24,954 nt of DNA. Source: Phycisphaerae bacterium. GTDB lineage: Bacteria > Planctomycetota > Phycisphaerae > UBA1845 > UTPLA1. The position numbers and the translations under genes were made by a program. Positions 6,222-13,600 of the stretch are shown here, in pieces. Each line of letters begins with the position of its first letter. Positions within the stretch are counted from its first letter, which is position 1. The DNA lies in the NCBI GenBank assembly GCA_016935885.1, contig JAFGQA010000506.1, positions 1-24,954 of the forward strand, in the 5' to 3' direction. A model generated the notes under the pieces. The model ran no database searches. It worked only from the letters and a program-made list of their open reading frames with translations, and was not told the DNA's origin.

Positions 6222-6329
6222 TCCTTAGCGGTGATTTTGGGGCTCGAAAAGAGCTGGTAAGGTGTCAAATCGGGGGTCTTGGCAGCCGTAAGTGGTTGGT
6301 GCTCTGGAGAAAGTCGTGGTCCGACCCCG
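6222..6329 (-). repeat. Repeat F, left copy (inverted)
   Basis: Read on the minus strand this runs GGGGTCGGACCAC ... AGAGCACCAAC, ACTTACG, CCTTAC, CTTTTCG, GCCCC, AAATC, CTAAGGA, the same landmarks in the same order as 21704-21810 on the plus strand, at roughly 75-80 percent identity by eye. Shorter pieces occur at 18994-19050 and 24700-24732. It marks the left edge of the dnd island. Confidence 0.7.
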
Positions 6330-6357
6330 GGACCCAAATGCTGCCTTACGCACATCG

Positions 6358-6387
6358 TTGAGTGCGCTTCTGGGTTCATGATACGAT
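6358..6387 (+). promoter_or_regulatory. Possible promoter of the SNF2-ParB-MBL operon
   Basis: TTGAGT (6358-6363), 18 bp, then TACGAT (6382-6387). Both hexamers match four of six consensus positions, and the start codon at 6434 is about 40 bp after the expected transcription start. Confidence 0.4.
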
Positions 6388-6433
6388 TGCATGGGTTAGC
6401 GTGCGTGGCAGCGACTTGAGTCTGGTGCCGGAT

Positions 6434-8290
6434 ATGAAAGACGTGGAGCACGGTCAGCTGCAGAGGAGGCCGGGGGAATGCGGTATTGACTCGCTTGCAG
6501 GAATGCTGGTGAAGGCAATGACTTATGCGCCTTCAGACCCCGAGACAGCTCTCATGCATGCCCGCAAGTCTGCCGAAGCCATCTGTTCGACTGTTTTGGC
6601 CCGGGAGATCGGAGATCCTGGGAACAATCGGCTGGACAAGCTGATCGAGCTGCTGTCGGACAAGGACAGGGTTCCCGAGCGGGTGAAGATTCCGCTTCGA
6701 GTGATACAGCAGTACGGCAACTATGGAGCCCACTTCCAGGGCGATGAGCACTCCATAACGCGGGCATACATCGACCCATGCCTCGCCGCCCTGATTCACG
6801 TTGCGAATTGGTATTTTCTCGAGTATCTCCGCATGGAAATTCCCGCCGCAGTCGCGGAAGCTAACAACGAGTTCGAGCCGCAGGCCGCCGTTCTTGCAGA
6901 ACCAGAGGTGTCGGTGGACGACCCGGACGGGTTGTCTGCGGAGCTTAAACTGCCAGCCCCTCTCAGGTCTTACCAGTGGGAGGGAGTCAGCTTCCTGGCG
7001 CGAAATACAGCCGCACTCCTAGCCGACGAGATGGGTCTCGGAAAGACGGTCCAGTCGATTGTCGCCCTACGACTACTCCTGCGGCAGTCGCCCTCGGGAA
7101 GAGTCCTTGTGATTACACCGAACGCGCTTGCGTACAACTGGGAACGGGAACTGGCGACCTGGGCGCCGGATTTGGTGGTACGACGGGTGACGGGAACTGC
7201 CGAGGACCGACTGGCAACATACCAACTTCCAATCCAGGTGCTGATTGCGACTTACGAGCAGATCCGGGCGGATGCTCTGGACATGGACCCGGATATCCAC
7301 TTTGACGTTCTTGTGTTGGACGAGGCGCAACGGATCAAGAACCGGCACTCACGAGCAGCGCTGGGGTGCCGAATGCTACGCCGAACACGGGCCTGGATAC
7401 TGACAGGGACACCCCTCGAGAACAGCGTTGAGGACTTGGTATCGCTGTTCGTGCTGCTCTCGCCCGGACTCGTGGATAGCGGGATGCCGCCGGCCGAAGT
7501 GCATCGCCGGATTCAGCCTCATTTCCTTCGCCGGAGAAAGAAGGATGTACTGGCGGAGATGCCACCTATTATCATGCAAGATATGATGTTGGAACTTGCT
7601 GGTGCCCAGGACGCCGCATACACAGATCTCTGGGTGAACCGGCGGACCAGCGCTCGCCAGGAGGGGGTCCCGGTATCTGACCTGGCCCTCTTCGCCCTAC
7701 TCACGAAGCTCAAGCAGCTCTGCAATTACGAACCGACAACCGGGGAGTCCGTGAAGTCAGAGGCTCTCGGGGTAGTCCTGGAGGAATGTACCGAGACGGA
7801 CGACAAGGTGATCGTATTCTCGCAGTATGTTGAAACACTCAAGTTCATTGCAGGCGGGCTGGGAACCTTTGCGTACGACATCTACACTGGCGAACAGTCG
7901 CAGGAAGAGAAGGACGATGTGTTGGCAAGGTTCAGGCAGTTGCCCGGTCCCCGGGCGCTGTTGATGTCGCTCCGTGCCGGCGGTGTCGGGCTCAACATCC
8001 AGGAGGCGTCCACAGTCGTGCTCTTTGATCGTTGGTGGAATCCTGCTGTTGAGAATCAGGCAATACAGCGGGCACATCGATTCGGGCGAACACGGCCGCT
8101 ACATGTCATCCGGTTTCTGGTTGCGGGCACAATCGAGGAGCGGATCGCGGAAGTGCTGAAGGACAAGGAGGCAGATTTCGAGCGCTACATCGAGGGCGCC
8201 GACAATGCGCCAGTGAAGTTGTTCACGCGCGATGAGCTGAGAAAGGTCTTGGCGTTGACGGTGGTTGACACGGATGCACAGCGGGCGTAG
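6434..8290 (+). CDS. SNF2-family helicase with N-terminal DUF4145-like domain
   Basis: This 618-residue protein begins with about 130 residues resembling DUF4145 (AMTYAPSDPETALMHARKSAEAICSTVL ... IQQYGNYGAHF), a HEPN-like helical domain found on many defence proteins. A full SNF2 ATPase follows: Walker A DEMGLGKT at 198-205, DEAQ box at 296-299, LTGTPLENS, then in the second RecA lobe LRAGGVGLNIQEAS, FDRWWNPAVENQAIQRAHRFGR and the TIEERI end. SNF2 proteins translocate on double-stranded DNA. It is the first gene of a tight run with ParB-like, HTH and metallo-beta-lactamase genes upstream of dnd. I chose the ATG at 6434 because it begins the conserved domain; 6362 is in frame but falls in the promoter. 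No strong ribosome binding site is visible. Its role here is not known to me; restriction or remodelling of modified DNA is plausible. Confidence 0.88.
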   Translation: MKDVEHGQLQRRPGECGIDSLAGMLVKAMTYAPSDPETALMHARKSAEAICSTVLAREIGDPGNNRLDKLIELLSDKDRVPERVKIPLRVIQQYGNYGAHFQGDEHSITRAYIDPCLAALIHVANWYFLEYLRMEIPAAVAEANNEFEPQAAVLAEPEVSVDDPDGLSAELKLPAPLRSYQWEGVSFLARNTAALLADEMGLGKTVQSIVALRLLLRQSPSGRVLVITPNALAYNWERELATWAPDLVVRRVTGTAEDRLATYQLPIQVLIATYEQIRADALDMDPDIHFDVLVLDEAQRIKNRHSRAALGCRMLRRTRAWILTGTPLENSVEDLVSLFVLLSPGLVDSGMPPAEVHRRIQPHFLRRRKKDVLAEMPPIIMQDMMLELAGAQDAAYTDLWVNRRTSARQEGVPVSDLALFALLTKLKQLCNYEPTTGESVKSEALGVVLEECTETDDKVIVFSQYVETLKFIAGGLGTFAYDIYTGEQSQEEKDDVLARFRQLPGPRALLMSLRAGGVGLNIQEASTVVLFDRWWNPAVENQAIQRAHRFGRTRPLHVIRFLVAGTIEERIAEVLKDKEADFERYIEGADNAPVKLFTRDELRKVLALTVVDTDAQRA

Positions 8291-8315
8291 TAAGCCCGAT
8301 CTAGGAGGAAGCAAC

Positions 8316-9143
8316 ATGAAGGCGAAGATCGTGGACGTGAAGGAAATCCCGCTAACCAGTCTGGTTATCGGCAAGGGCCAAGTTCGAGTGCGAGATGTGG
8401 GCAAGGAGATCGACGAATTGGCTGCGAGCATAGCCCAGCTCGGCCAACTTGAACCCATTGTGGTTTGCCCGTCCAAGGAGAAGGGCAAATTCGAAATATT
8501 AACCGGCCAACGCCGTTATCTCGCCCACAAACAGATTAGGAAAGATAAAATCATGGCCTGCATCCTCGACCGCGAGGTCGACGAGACAGAGGCCAAGGTG
8601 ATCTCCGTAACGGAGAACTTGGTCCGTCGCGATCTGAACAGAAAGGATCTCATCGACGCCTGCACTGCACTCTACCGGAAGTATGGGTCAATCAAGGATG
8701 TGGCCGATGAGACTGGCCTCCCCTATCCCAAAGTGGCGCTGTATGTGAAGTACGACCGCTTGGAGCCAGAACTGAAGCAGCTCGTGGATGCGAATGAGGT
8801 GGATCTGAAAGTTGCTCTGCGGGCGCAGGATGCGGCGTCTGTCTCGGGTAAGTACAACTCAAAGGAAGCTGTTGTACTGGCGAAAGAACTGGCACAGATG
8901 AGCGGCGCACAGCAGGACCGGGTTGTCAGGAAGCGCGAGGACGATCCGACTGCCGATGTCTCAGATGTCATCGAGGCGGCAAAAACGGGCGAGAAGATCA
9001 CACAGATCGTGGTCACCATCGGAACAGGACTACACCAGTCCCTGAAGCAGTATGCCAAGGATGAGGACACCTCGCTGGACGATGCGGCGTGTTCTTTGAT
9101 TGAGGAGGCCCTGTCCGGCAAGGGTTACGCAACGGGGGAGTGA
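8316..9143 (+). CDS. ParB-like protein (ParB/Srx N-domain plus HTH)
   Basis: This 275-residue protein has the ParB N-terminal domain: IDELAASIAQLGQLEPIVV at 32-50, LTGQRRYLA at 62-70 (the ParB GERR box, with Q for E) and TENLVRRDLN at 99-108. Then come a ParB-type HTH (SIKDVADETGLPYPKVALYVKY) and a Lys/Asp-rich C-terminal part ending in a ribbon-helix-helix-like stretch (HQSLKQYAKDEDTSLDDAACSLIEEAL). ParB-fold proteins bind CTP and slide on DNA, and some relatives are nucleases. The ATG at 8316 has AGGAGGAAG upstream, 25 bp after the helicase stop. It is likely co-transcribed with its neighbours. Its location in a defence cluster argues against a role in chromosome partition. Confidence 0.85.
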   Translation: MKAKIVDVKEIPLTSLVIGKGQVRVRDVGKEIDELAASIAQLGQLEPIVVCPSKEKGKFEILTGQRRYLAHKQIRKDKIMACILDREVDETEAKVISVTENLVRRDLNRKDLIDACTALYRKYGSIKDVADETGLPYPKVALYVKYDRLEPELKQLVDANEVDLKVALRAQDAASVSGKYNSKEAVVLAKELAQMSGAQQDRVVRKREDDPTADVSDVIEAAKTGEKITQIVVTIGTGLHQSLKQYAKDEDTSLDDAACSLIEEALSGKGYATGE

Positions 9144-9856
9144 TGATGCTCCCCGGTCTGACTTCAGAAGAGGCACGCGATCTGCTGCTCTCCGTGGGTA
9201 CTCATCACGGGAAACGCAGGCTGTCTCCTGTTGAAGTTGCCCGGCTTTTCGGCAAGGCCATAGCGTCCGGCGCGACGCCGATGACCTGCGCGCGCTTCGT
9301 GAACCTTACTGGACCTGCGATGATTCCGAGATTCCTCCGCCTTCTCCGGCTCAGTTCCACAATCCAACACCTCGTGGACTGGGGACAAACTGGCTCGACA
9401 TTGGCATTCGCATCGGCGTGGCGCCTCGGCAACCTCAATGAGGACGAGCAGGAGACGGTGGCGAGAGAAGCCATCGCGAATCAGATGGGGAAGGAAGAGG
9501 TGCGCCAGGTCATTCAGCTGAGGAAGCGCTCAAAACGTGGAGTTGAGAAGTGCATCGCAGAAGTCTTACGAATGCGCTCTGTTGTTGATCGGCGTCATGT
9601 GTTCCTGGGCGCCATCACAGACGAGAAAGTCAGGCGGTCCCTCGCTAAGCTCAAACAGAATGATCGGGATGGGCTTATTGCAGCTTCCATGGAGAGCTCG
9701 TATGGCCCCATGCTTAACACGTCTGGCCGGTTGGGGATTGAGCGCTTCACAATCGTAACCGATCAGAATGGCGCGGCGCGGCTCAGAGGTCCGGGCGGTT
9801 CTGATTTCGAGGTGGTCATTAACCGACAACTCGCGGCGAGGGTGGTCAAGGCATGA
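9143..9856 (+). CDS. ParB central-domain (HTH)-like protein lacking the ParB N-domain
   Basis: This protein of about 237 residues has no match I can name outright. Residues 25-120 follow the layout of the ParB/KorB central domain: LSPVEVARLFGKAIASGATPM, then an HTH-like stretch ending in PRFLRLLRLSSTIQHLVDWG, an LAFASAWRLGNL stretch (compare the usual LSFGHARAL) and EREAIANQMGKEEVRQVIQL. No GERR or ENxxR box is present. The start overlaps the ParB-like gene's stop (TGATG), with GGGGGAG just upstream; ATG 9143 or 9146 are equally possible. Its end overlaps the next gene by 4 bp. I infer a DNA-binding or adaptor protein acting with the ParB-like neighbour; the function is unproven. Confidence 0.6.
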   Translation: MMLPGLTSEEARDLLLSVGTHHGKRRLSPVEVARLFGKAIASGATPMTCARFVNLTGPAMIPRFLRLLRLSSTIQHLVDWGQTGSTLAFASAWRLGNLNEDEQETVAREAIANQMGKEEVRQVIQLRKRSKRGVEKCIAEVLRMRSVVDRRHVFLGAITDEKVRRSLAKLKQNDRDGLIAASMESSYGPMLNTSGRLGIERFTIVTDQNGAARLRGPGGSDFEVVINRQLAARVVKA

Positions 9857-10887
9857 ACGATGGAGAGATAGGGGTGACGGCCTCCGGGGTGATTTTGCTG
9901 GGCCCGGACGTGACGTGCGACGGATTCCATCGAGACTACGGCGTCCGTGTTCAGACGCACGTGCACGTGGATCACATGAGCAATTTCGAGACCAGTAAGG
10001 GGCTGCAGGACATCTTCATGAGCGAGGCAACGCTGAAACTCTTGATAGCCGAGTTCAACGCAGACCTTCCTGCGCGCACGGAAACCAACATTGTTGTGCT
10101 TCCTTTCGAACAGTCGCAGCTTGCAGGATCCTCCCACGTGATGCTCCTCCCTTCGGGCCACATGCTTGGTTCTGTGCAAGTATCCGTGGAACTCCAAGAT
10201 GGTCGCCGCGTGGGGTATTCCGGGGACTTCCAGTGGCCGCTCAGTGCAACTATCCAGGTCGACGACTTGGTGCTGGATAGCACATATGGTTCTGAGGAAA
10301 GCGTGCGGCATTACTCACAGGAGGAAGTCGAGCAACAGCTTCTTTGTATAGCGGTCGAGAAACTCAGGCGGGGACCCCTGCACGTCAAGGCTCACCGCGG
10401 CACGGTCCATCGTGGCCTTCAAGTGCTATCGGAGATCTCCGGCTGTGCCTTTCTTGCGAGCCCACGCATGTGCAGGGAAATCGATGTGTACAGGGAGTTC
10501 GGCTGTCCGATTGGCCCCGTTGTGTGCATGAGGTCACCAGAAGCAGTGGGGGCTGTCCAGTCCGGTCGGTTCATTCGCTTTTATGGCACCGGTGACCAAT
10601 TTCCCGTTCAAGTGACTCACGGCACAACCTTGGTTCTGAGCGCATTCAGAACGAACCCTGACAGCCCCGTACTTGAGTACTCTGATCGGGCTCTGAGTAT
10701 CGCTCTCAGCGATCATGCGGATTTTGACGGCACACTGGAGTATATCAAGGCAACCGGGGCGGAGTACGTCGTCACAGACAACTCGCGGGGCGGGCATGCC
10801 GTGGAGCTCGCGAGAGCGATCACCAGACGGCTCGGCATCAGAGCTGAACCGTCGAAATCCGAATCGTCACACGAATGGGGGACGTAA
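9853..10887 (+). CDS. Metallo-beta-lactamase-fold (beta-CASP-like) nuclease
   Basis: This 344-residue protein has the metal ligands of MBL-fold nucleases: THVHVDH with H36, H38, D40 and H41; LPSGHMLGS with H103; YSGDF with D125; the DSTYG box at 142-146 typical of beta-CASP and COG1236-type enzymes; and LSDHADF with H288 near the end. Relatives include CPSF73/SNM1-like nucleases and the exonuclease encoded beside ATP-dependent DNA ligase and Lhr-type helicase in some bacteria. It should be an intracellular DNA or RNA nuclease; there is no signal peptide. ATG 9853 overlaps the previous stop (ATGA), so it is coupled to the HTH gene. Within this cluster it is the best candidate for the cutting enzyme. 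Confidence 0.87.
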   Translation: MNDGEIGVTASGVILLGPDVTCDGFHRDYGVRVQTHVHVDHMSNFETSKGLQDIFMSEATLKLLIAEFNADLPARTETNIVVLPFEQSQLAGSSHVMLLPSGHMLGSVQVSVELQDGRRVGYSGDFQWPLSATIQVDDLVLDSTYGSEESVRHYSQEEVEQQLLCIAVEKLRRGPLHVKAHRGTVHRGLQVLSEISGCAFLASPRMCREIDVYREFGCPIGPVVCMRSPEAVGAVQSGRFIRFYGTGDQFPVQVTHGTTLVLSAFRTNPDSPVLEYSDRALSIALSDHADFDGTLEYIKATGAEYVVTDNSRGGHAVELARAITRRLGIRAEPSKSESSHEWGT

Positions 10888-10988
10888 AAGACGGCGCTCG
10901 GACAGAACTTCCGGTCAGCGACTACTACAAGGATCAGATCCTCGGCGCGGAGACGATCTCGCTGGTGGACACCTGTCCTACTAGTTAG
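10875..10988 (+). pseudogene. Short truncated frame after the MBL gene
   Basis: A 37-residue frame (MGDVKDGARTELPVSDYYKD and onward to a TAG at 10986-10988) begins inside the end of the MBL gene, in the overlapping style of this operon. Its start looks like a genuine N-terminus, and then it stops abruptly near TGGACACCTGTCCTA. I suspect the first codons of a fifth operon gene cut off by an insertion or deletion, but the family is not recognisable. The following 10989-11203 has no gene of normal length. Confidence 0.35.
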
Positions 10989-11203
10989 GGATCCTCAGAC
11001 ACAGAAGCCTTTCGTTGCGCTCTGCCGATGGCAGATGACTGAAGCCGGATAGAAGACACGCAAGAACTTCAAATTCAGCAATCGGAAGGCTGTTCAGGCA
11101 TTCACCGAGATTACTCTGCGTTTCTCGTCCCAACTTGAGGAATAGCGGAGGACAACGGAGATGCTGCGGTGGGATAACCACCGATACTGAGCGGGAACGG
11201 GCA

Positions 11204-12325
11204 ATGGACCTTCGGGGGATTCGAAACTGTTACACGCTCACACCTATGAGGGTGTCCCCTGGAGATTTGCTGCTGGACCCTAACAATCCTCGACTGATCT
11301 CCAGCTCCTTCGAGGAGGGGAGGTATACGCCAGCGAGGATCGCCAGTTCTGAAGTTCAGAATCAGATCTACAACAAGATCAGCAAGTCCGAGTACCATAT
11401 TCAGAAGCTCATCCGTAGCATTGGTGAAAGTGGCTTCCTTCCCGGTCTGGGAGACATGATTGTCCAGTCAGTGAATCGAACCGAAAAGTACCTGGTGATC
11501 GAGGGGAATCGCAGACTAACCGCTATCCGTTTTCTCCTGCTAGACGGCGCACGCCTCGACCCGAAGATCTTGAACTCCATCAAGAAACTCGATGTGAAGC
11601 TCTTTGCGTATGACCCGTCGAGCTCGCTGTCAGAGGAGGAGGTCAAGGATCGTCTGCTTGGCATGATCCACATACAGGGACCGGAAGCCTGGGGCGCAAT
11701 GGAGAAGGCGCATTTCATCTCCAAGAGCTACGAGCGGGAGTACCGACGGCGATTTCCAAGATCGGAACCAACGTACAAGGCGGCAGTCGCTCGGGAAGTG
11801 GCGAAACTCTATAGCGACTCCCTGGGCAAGATATGGCGTCATCTCGCGGTGTACAGAGTCTTTGAGCAGCTCAAGGCGGGTCACTACGAAGTTCGAGCCG
11901 ACCACTACTCCTTGTTGGACATGGTGCTGTCCAAGAGAGATCTGCGGCGAAGCTACTTTGGTTTCGATGAGGGTGTTCTTCAGTTCTCGAAGCAGGGGCT
12001 TTCGCGCTTCAACCGGCTCTGTGCGGAGTCCAAATGCCCTGTGCACGACCCGCAGCGGTTTAGGCATTTTCACTTCGTCTTCGTTCATGGTACTGAACAG
12101 GACCTCAGGGACATTGAGACGAAGAGATTCCTTGTGCAGGATGTTAGGGAGAAGGTGGAAGCCCGCGCGTGCAAGAAGCAATTCACCGACTCGCTCCAAA
12201 GTGTTGCGGGACTGCTGAAGGATCTCGACATCAAAGACTACCAGGGATACGCGAAGGAGGACCTGCTCATACAGAGGATCTGCAGACTGGTCGAAAAGAA
12301 ACTGAAGCGGATCTTCAAGGGGTAG
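11204..12325 (+). CDS. Second ParB-like domain protein
   Basis: This 373-residue protein starts with a ParB/Srx-like domain: LLLDPNNPRL at 22-31, a helix IQKLIRSIGESGFLP, then YLVIEGNRRLTAIRFLL at 96-112, where EGNRR replaces GERR. The rest (about 250 residues) is Arg/Lys/Glu-rich and helical (EYRRRFPRSEPTYKAAVARE, HYSLLDMVLSKRDLR), and I recognise no further domain. The ATG at 11204 lies at the start of the homologous region, with AGCGGGAACGGG upstream; the longer frame from 11135 is less likely. It stands alone, 316 bp after the MBL gene and 165 bp before dndB. Similar stand-alone ParB-domain proteins occur beside DNA-modification systems, but its role here is inferred from position only. 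Confidence 0.72.
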   Translation: MDLRGIRNCYTLTPMRVSPGDLLLDPNNPRLISSSFEEGRYTPARIASSEVQNQIYNKISKSEYHIQKLIRSIGESGFLPGLGDMIVQSVNRTEKYLVIEGNRRLTAIRFLLLDGARLDPKILNSIKKLDVKLFAYDPSSSLSEEEVKDRLLGMIHIQGPEAWGAMEKAHFISKSYEREYRRRFPRSEPTYKAAVAREVAKLYSDSLGKIWRHLAVYRVFEQLKAGHYEVRADHYSLLDMVLSKRDLRRSYFGFDEGVLQFSKQGLSRFNRLCAESKCPVHDPQRFRHFHFVFVHGTEQDLRDIETKRFLVQDVREKVEARACKKQFTDSLQSVAGLLKDLDIKDYQGYAKEDLLIQRICRLVEKKLKRIFKG

Positions 12326-12420
12326 TCGGCAGAAAAGACGGACAATGACTCCATTTCGGTCGCAGCGACGACCGGCTTGTCGGTCTAGCAGAACGTCGCG
12401 CGACTGTCGTGCTCAAGAAC

Positions 12421-12465
12421 TGGAAGTATCTTGAGACTATCTGGAAGTTTACCTGTTGACTTCCA
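12421..12465 (+). promoter_or_regulatory. TGGAAGT repeat array, candidate DndB operator
   Basis: TGGAAGT occurs at 12421-12427 and 12442-12448, exactly 21 bp apart (two helical turns), and its inverse ACTTCCA at 12459-12465. The last two form a perfect inverted repeat with a 10-base spacer that covers the -35 box of the predicted dndB promoter. DndB homologues have been reported to repress their own dnd operons, so autoregulation is the natural reading. Confidence 0.5.
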
Positions 12466-12483
12466 TCGCTGCTTGGCTATCCT
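12456..12483 (+). promoter_or_regulatory. Predicted promoter of the dndBCDEA operon
   Basis: TTGACT (12456-12461), 16 bp, TATCCT (12478-12483), with the dndB ATG at 12491. Transcription would begin almost at the start codon, which fits the lack of a ribosome binding site there (leaderless mRNA). Confidence 0.5.
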
Positions 12484-12490
12484 CACAATC

Positions 12491-13600
12491 ATGAAGCTCG
12501 CCGAGGCACAGGATTTTGCATATTCATTTCCCGCCATCCGTGGCGTCCAGGCTGGGCGCGAGTTCTATGTGACCATGTGCCCCATGGAGTATGTGCCGCG
12601 CCTTTTCAACGTGCCCGACACCGACCTTCTACCGGAACTTCGCGCTCAGCGGGCGCTGAACAAGAGCCGGATTCCAGCCATCGCCCGCTACATTCTGGAC
12701 AATCCCAAGTCATACGTCTTCTCGTCCTTGACCGCCTCAATTGATGGTAGTGTTGTTTTCTCGCCTTCGGGCGAGGATCAGGTCAGCCGCAAGCTGGGGA
12801 CACTCTGCGTTCCGATGAACGCGAGGATACTGATCAACGATGGCCAACACCGCCGCGCCGCGATTCTCCGAGCCTTGGAGGAGAATCCGGCGCTCAGGTA
12901 TGACGCCATCTCGATTGTGTTCTTTGTAGATTCAGGACTTGCGCGCAGCCAGCAGATGTTCGCGGACCTGAACCGCTATGCGATTCGCCCAACCAAGTCG
13001 CTGGGTATTCTCTACGACCATCGAGATCCAATGGCACACCTGGCACATGAAGTGTCGCACGAAGTTCCCGTCTTTCGTGACATGACCGAGAAGGCCAGAA
13101 GTACAATCTCTAACCGGTCCAGGAAGCTCTTCACGCTGAGCAGCATCTACCAAGCGACACGGAGGCTTCTGAACAAGAAAGATGGCGAGCCGGTGACGCC
13201 CAAGGACAAGGCGTTGGCTGTCGCATTTTGGGCGGAGGTGTCTCGTCAGATCCCAGATTGGCAGGCCGCGGCAGACCGCAAGCTTTCACCTAGCGAACTC
13301 CGCGCCGACTGCGTACATGCGCATGGGGTCGCCCTGCAAGCGCTGGCAATCGCTGGTACTGCGCTGATTGCAGAACAGCCACGACAGTGGCAGAGGAAGC
13401 TGACTCGGTTGCGGAAGATCGATTGGTCGCGGAGCAATGCCGCGCTGTGGGAAGGGCGGGCGCTTATTGGGGGCCGCCTCAACAAGGCCCAGAACAATGT
13501 GATTCTCACCGCAAATGTCATCAAGCGGCAGCTCGGGCTTCGGTTGTCGCCGAGCGAGGAGAAAGTTGAGCACCTCTATGGTAAAGCGGGCAGAGCATAG
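12491..13600 (+). CDS. dndB: DndB-like DNA sulfur modification regulator (DGQHR family)
   Basis: This 369-residue protein has the DndB/DGQHR signature INDGQHRRAAI at 115-125, an upstream block with ARYILDNPKSYVFSSLTASI (about 65-84), and QQMFADLNRYAIRPTKSL after it. DndB is not needed for sulfur insertion itself; it affects the frequency and pattern of phosphorothioate sites and acts as a repressor of dnd genes in some hosts. I use the ATG at 12491, which begins the conserved region; the frame extends to 12431, but that part covers the predicted promoter. Its end overlaps dndC by 23 bp. It is the first gene of a compact plus-strand run dndB-C-D-E-A. Confidence 0.9.
   Translation: MKLAEAQDFAYSFPAIRGVQAGREFYVTMCPMEYVPRLFNVPDTDLLPELRAQRALNKSRIPAIARYILDNPKSYVFSSLTASIDGSVVFSPSGEDQVSRKLGTLCVPMNARILINDGQHRRAAILRALEENPALRYDAISIVFFVDSGLARSQQMFADLNRYAIRPTKSLGILYDHRDPMAHLAHEVSHEVPVFRDMTEKARSTISNRSRKLFTLSSIYQATRRLLNKKDGEPVTPKDKALAVAFWAEVSRQIPDWQAAADRKLSPSELRADCVHAHGVALQALAIAGTALIAEQPRQWQRKLTRLRKIDWSRSNAALWEGRALIGGRLNKAQNNVILTANVIKRQLGLRLSPSEEKVEHLYGKAGRA

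Noticed and set aside
6061..6228. Frame ending in LNPEEVALIADRMAVHV just before repeat F
   Set aside because: It could be the remnant of a real gene, but I cannot identify a family or a start, so it is only noted within the repeat-rich stretch.
8316..12325. Plasmid partition locus (ParA/ParB)
   Set aside because: ParB-like proteins are present, but there is no ParA-type ATPase or parS-like cluster, and the neighbours are helicase, nuclease and dnd genes.
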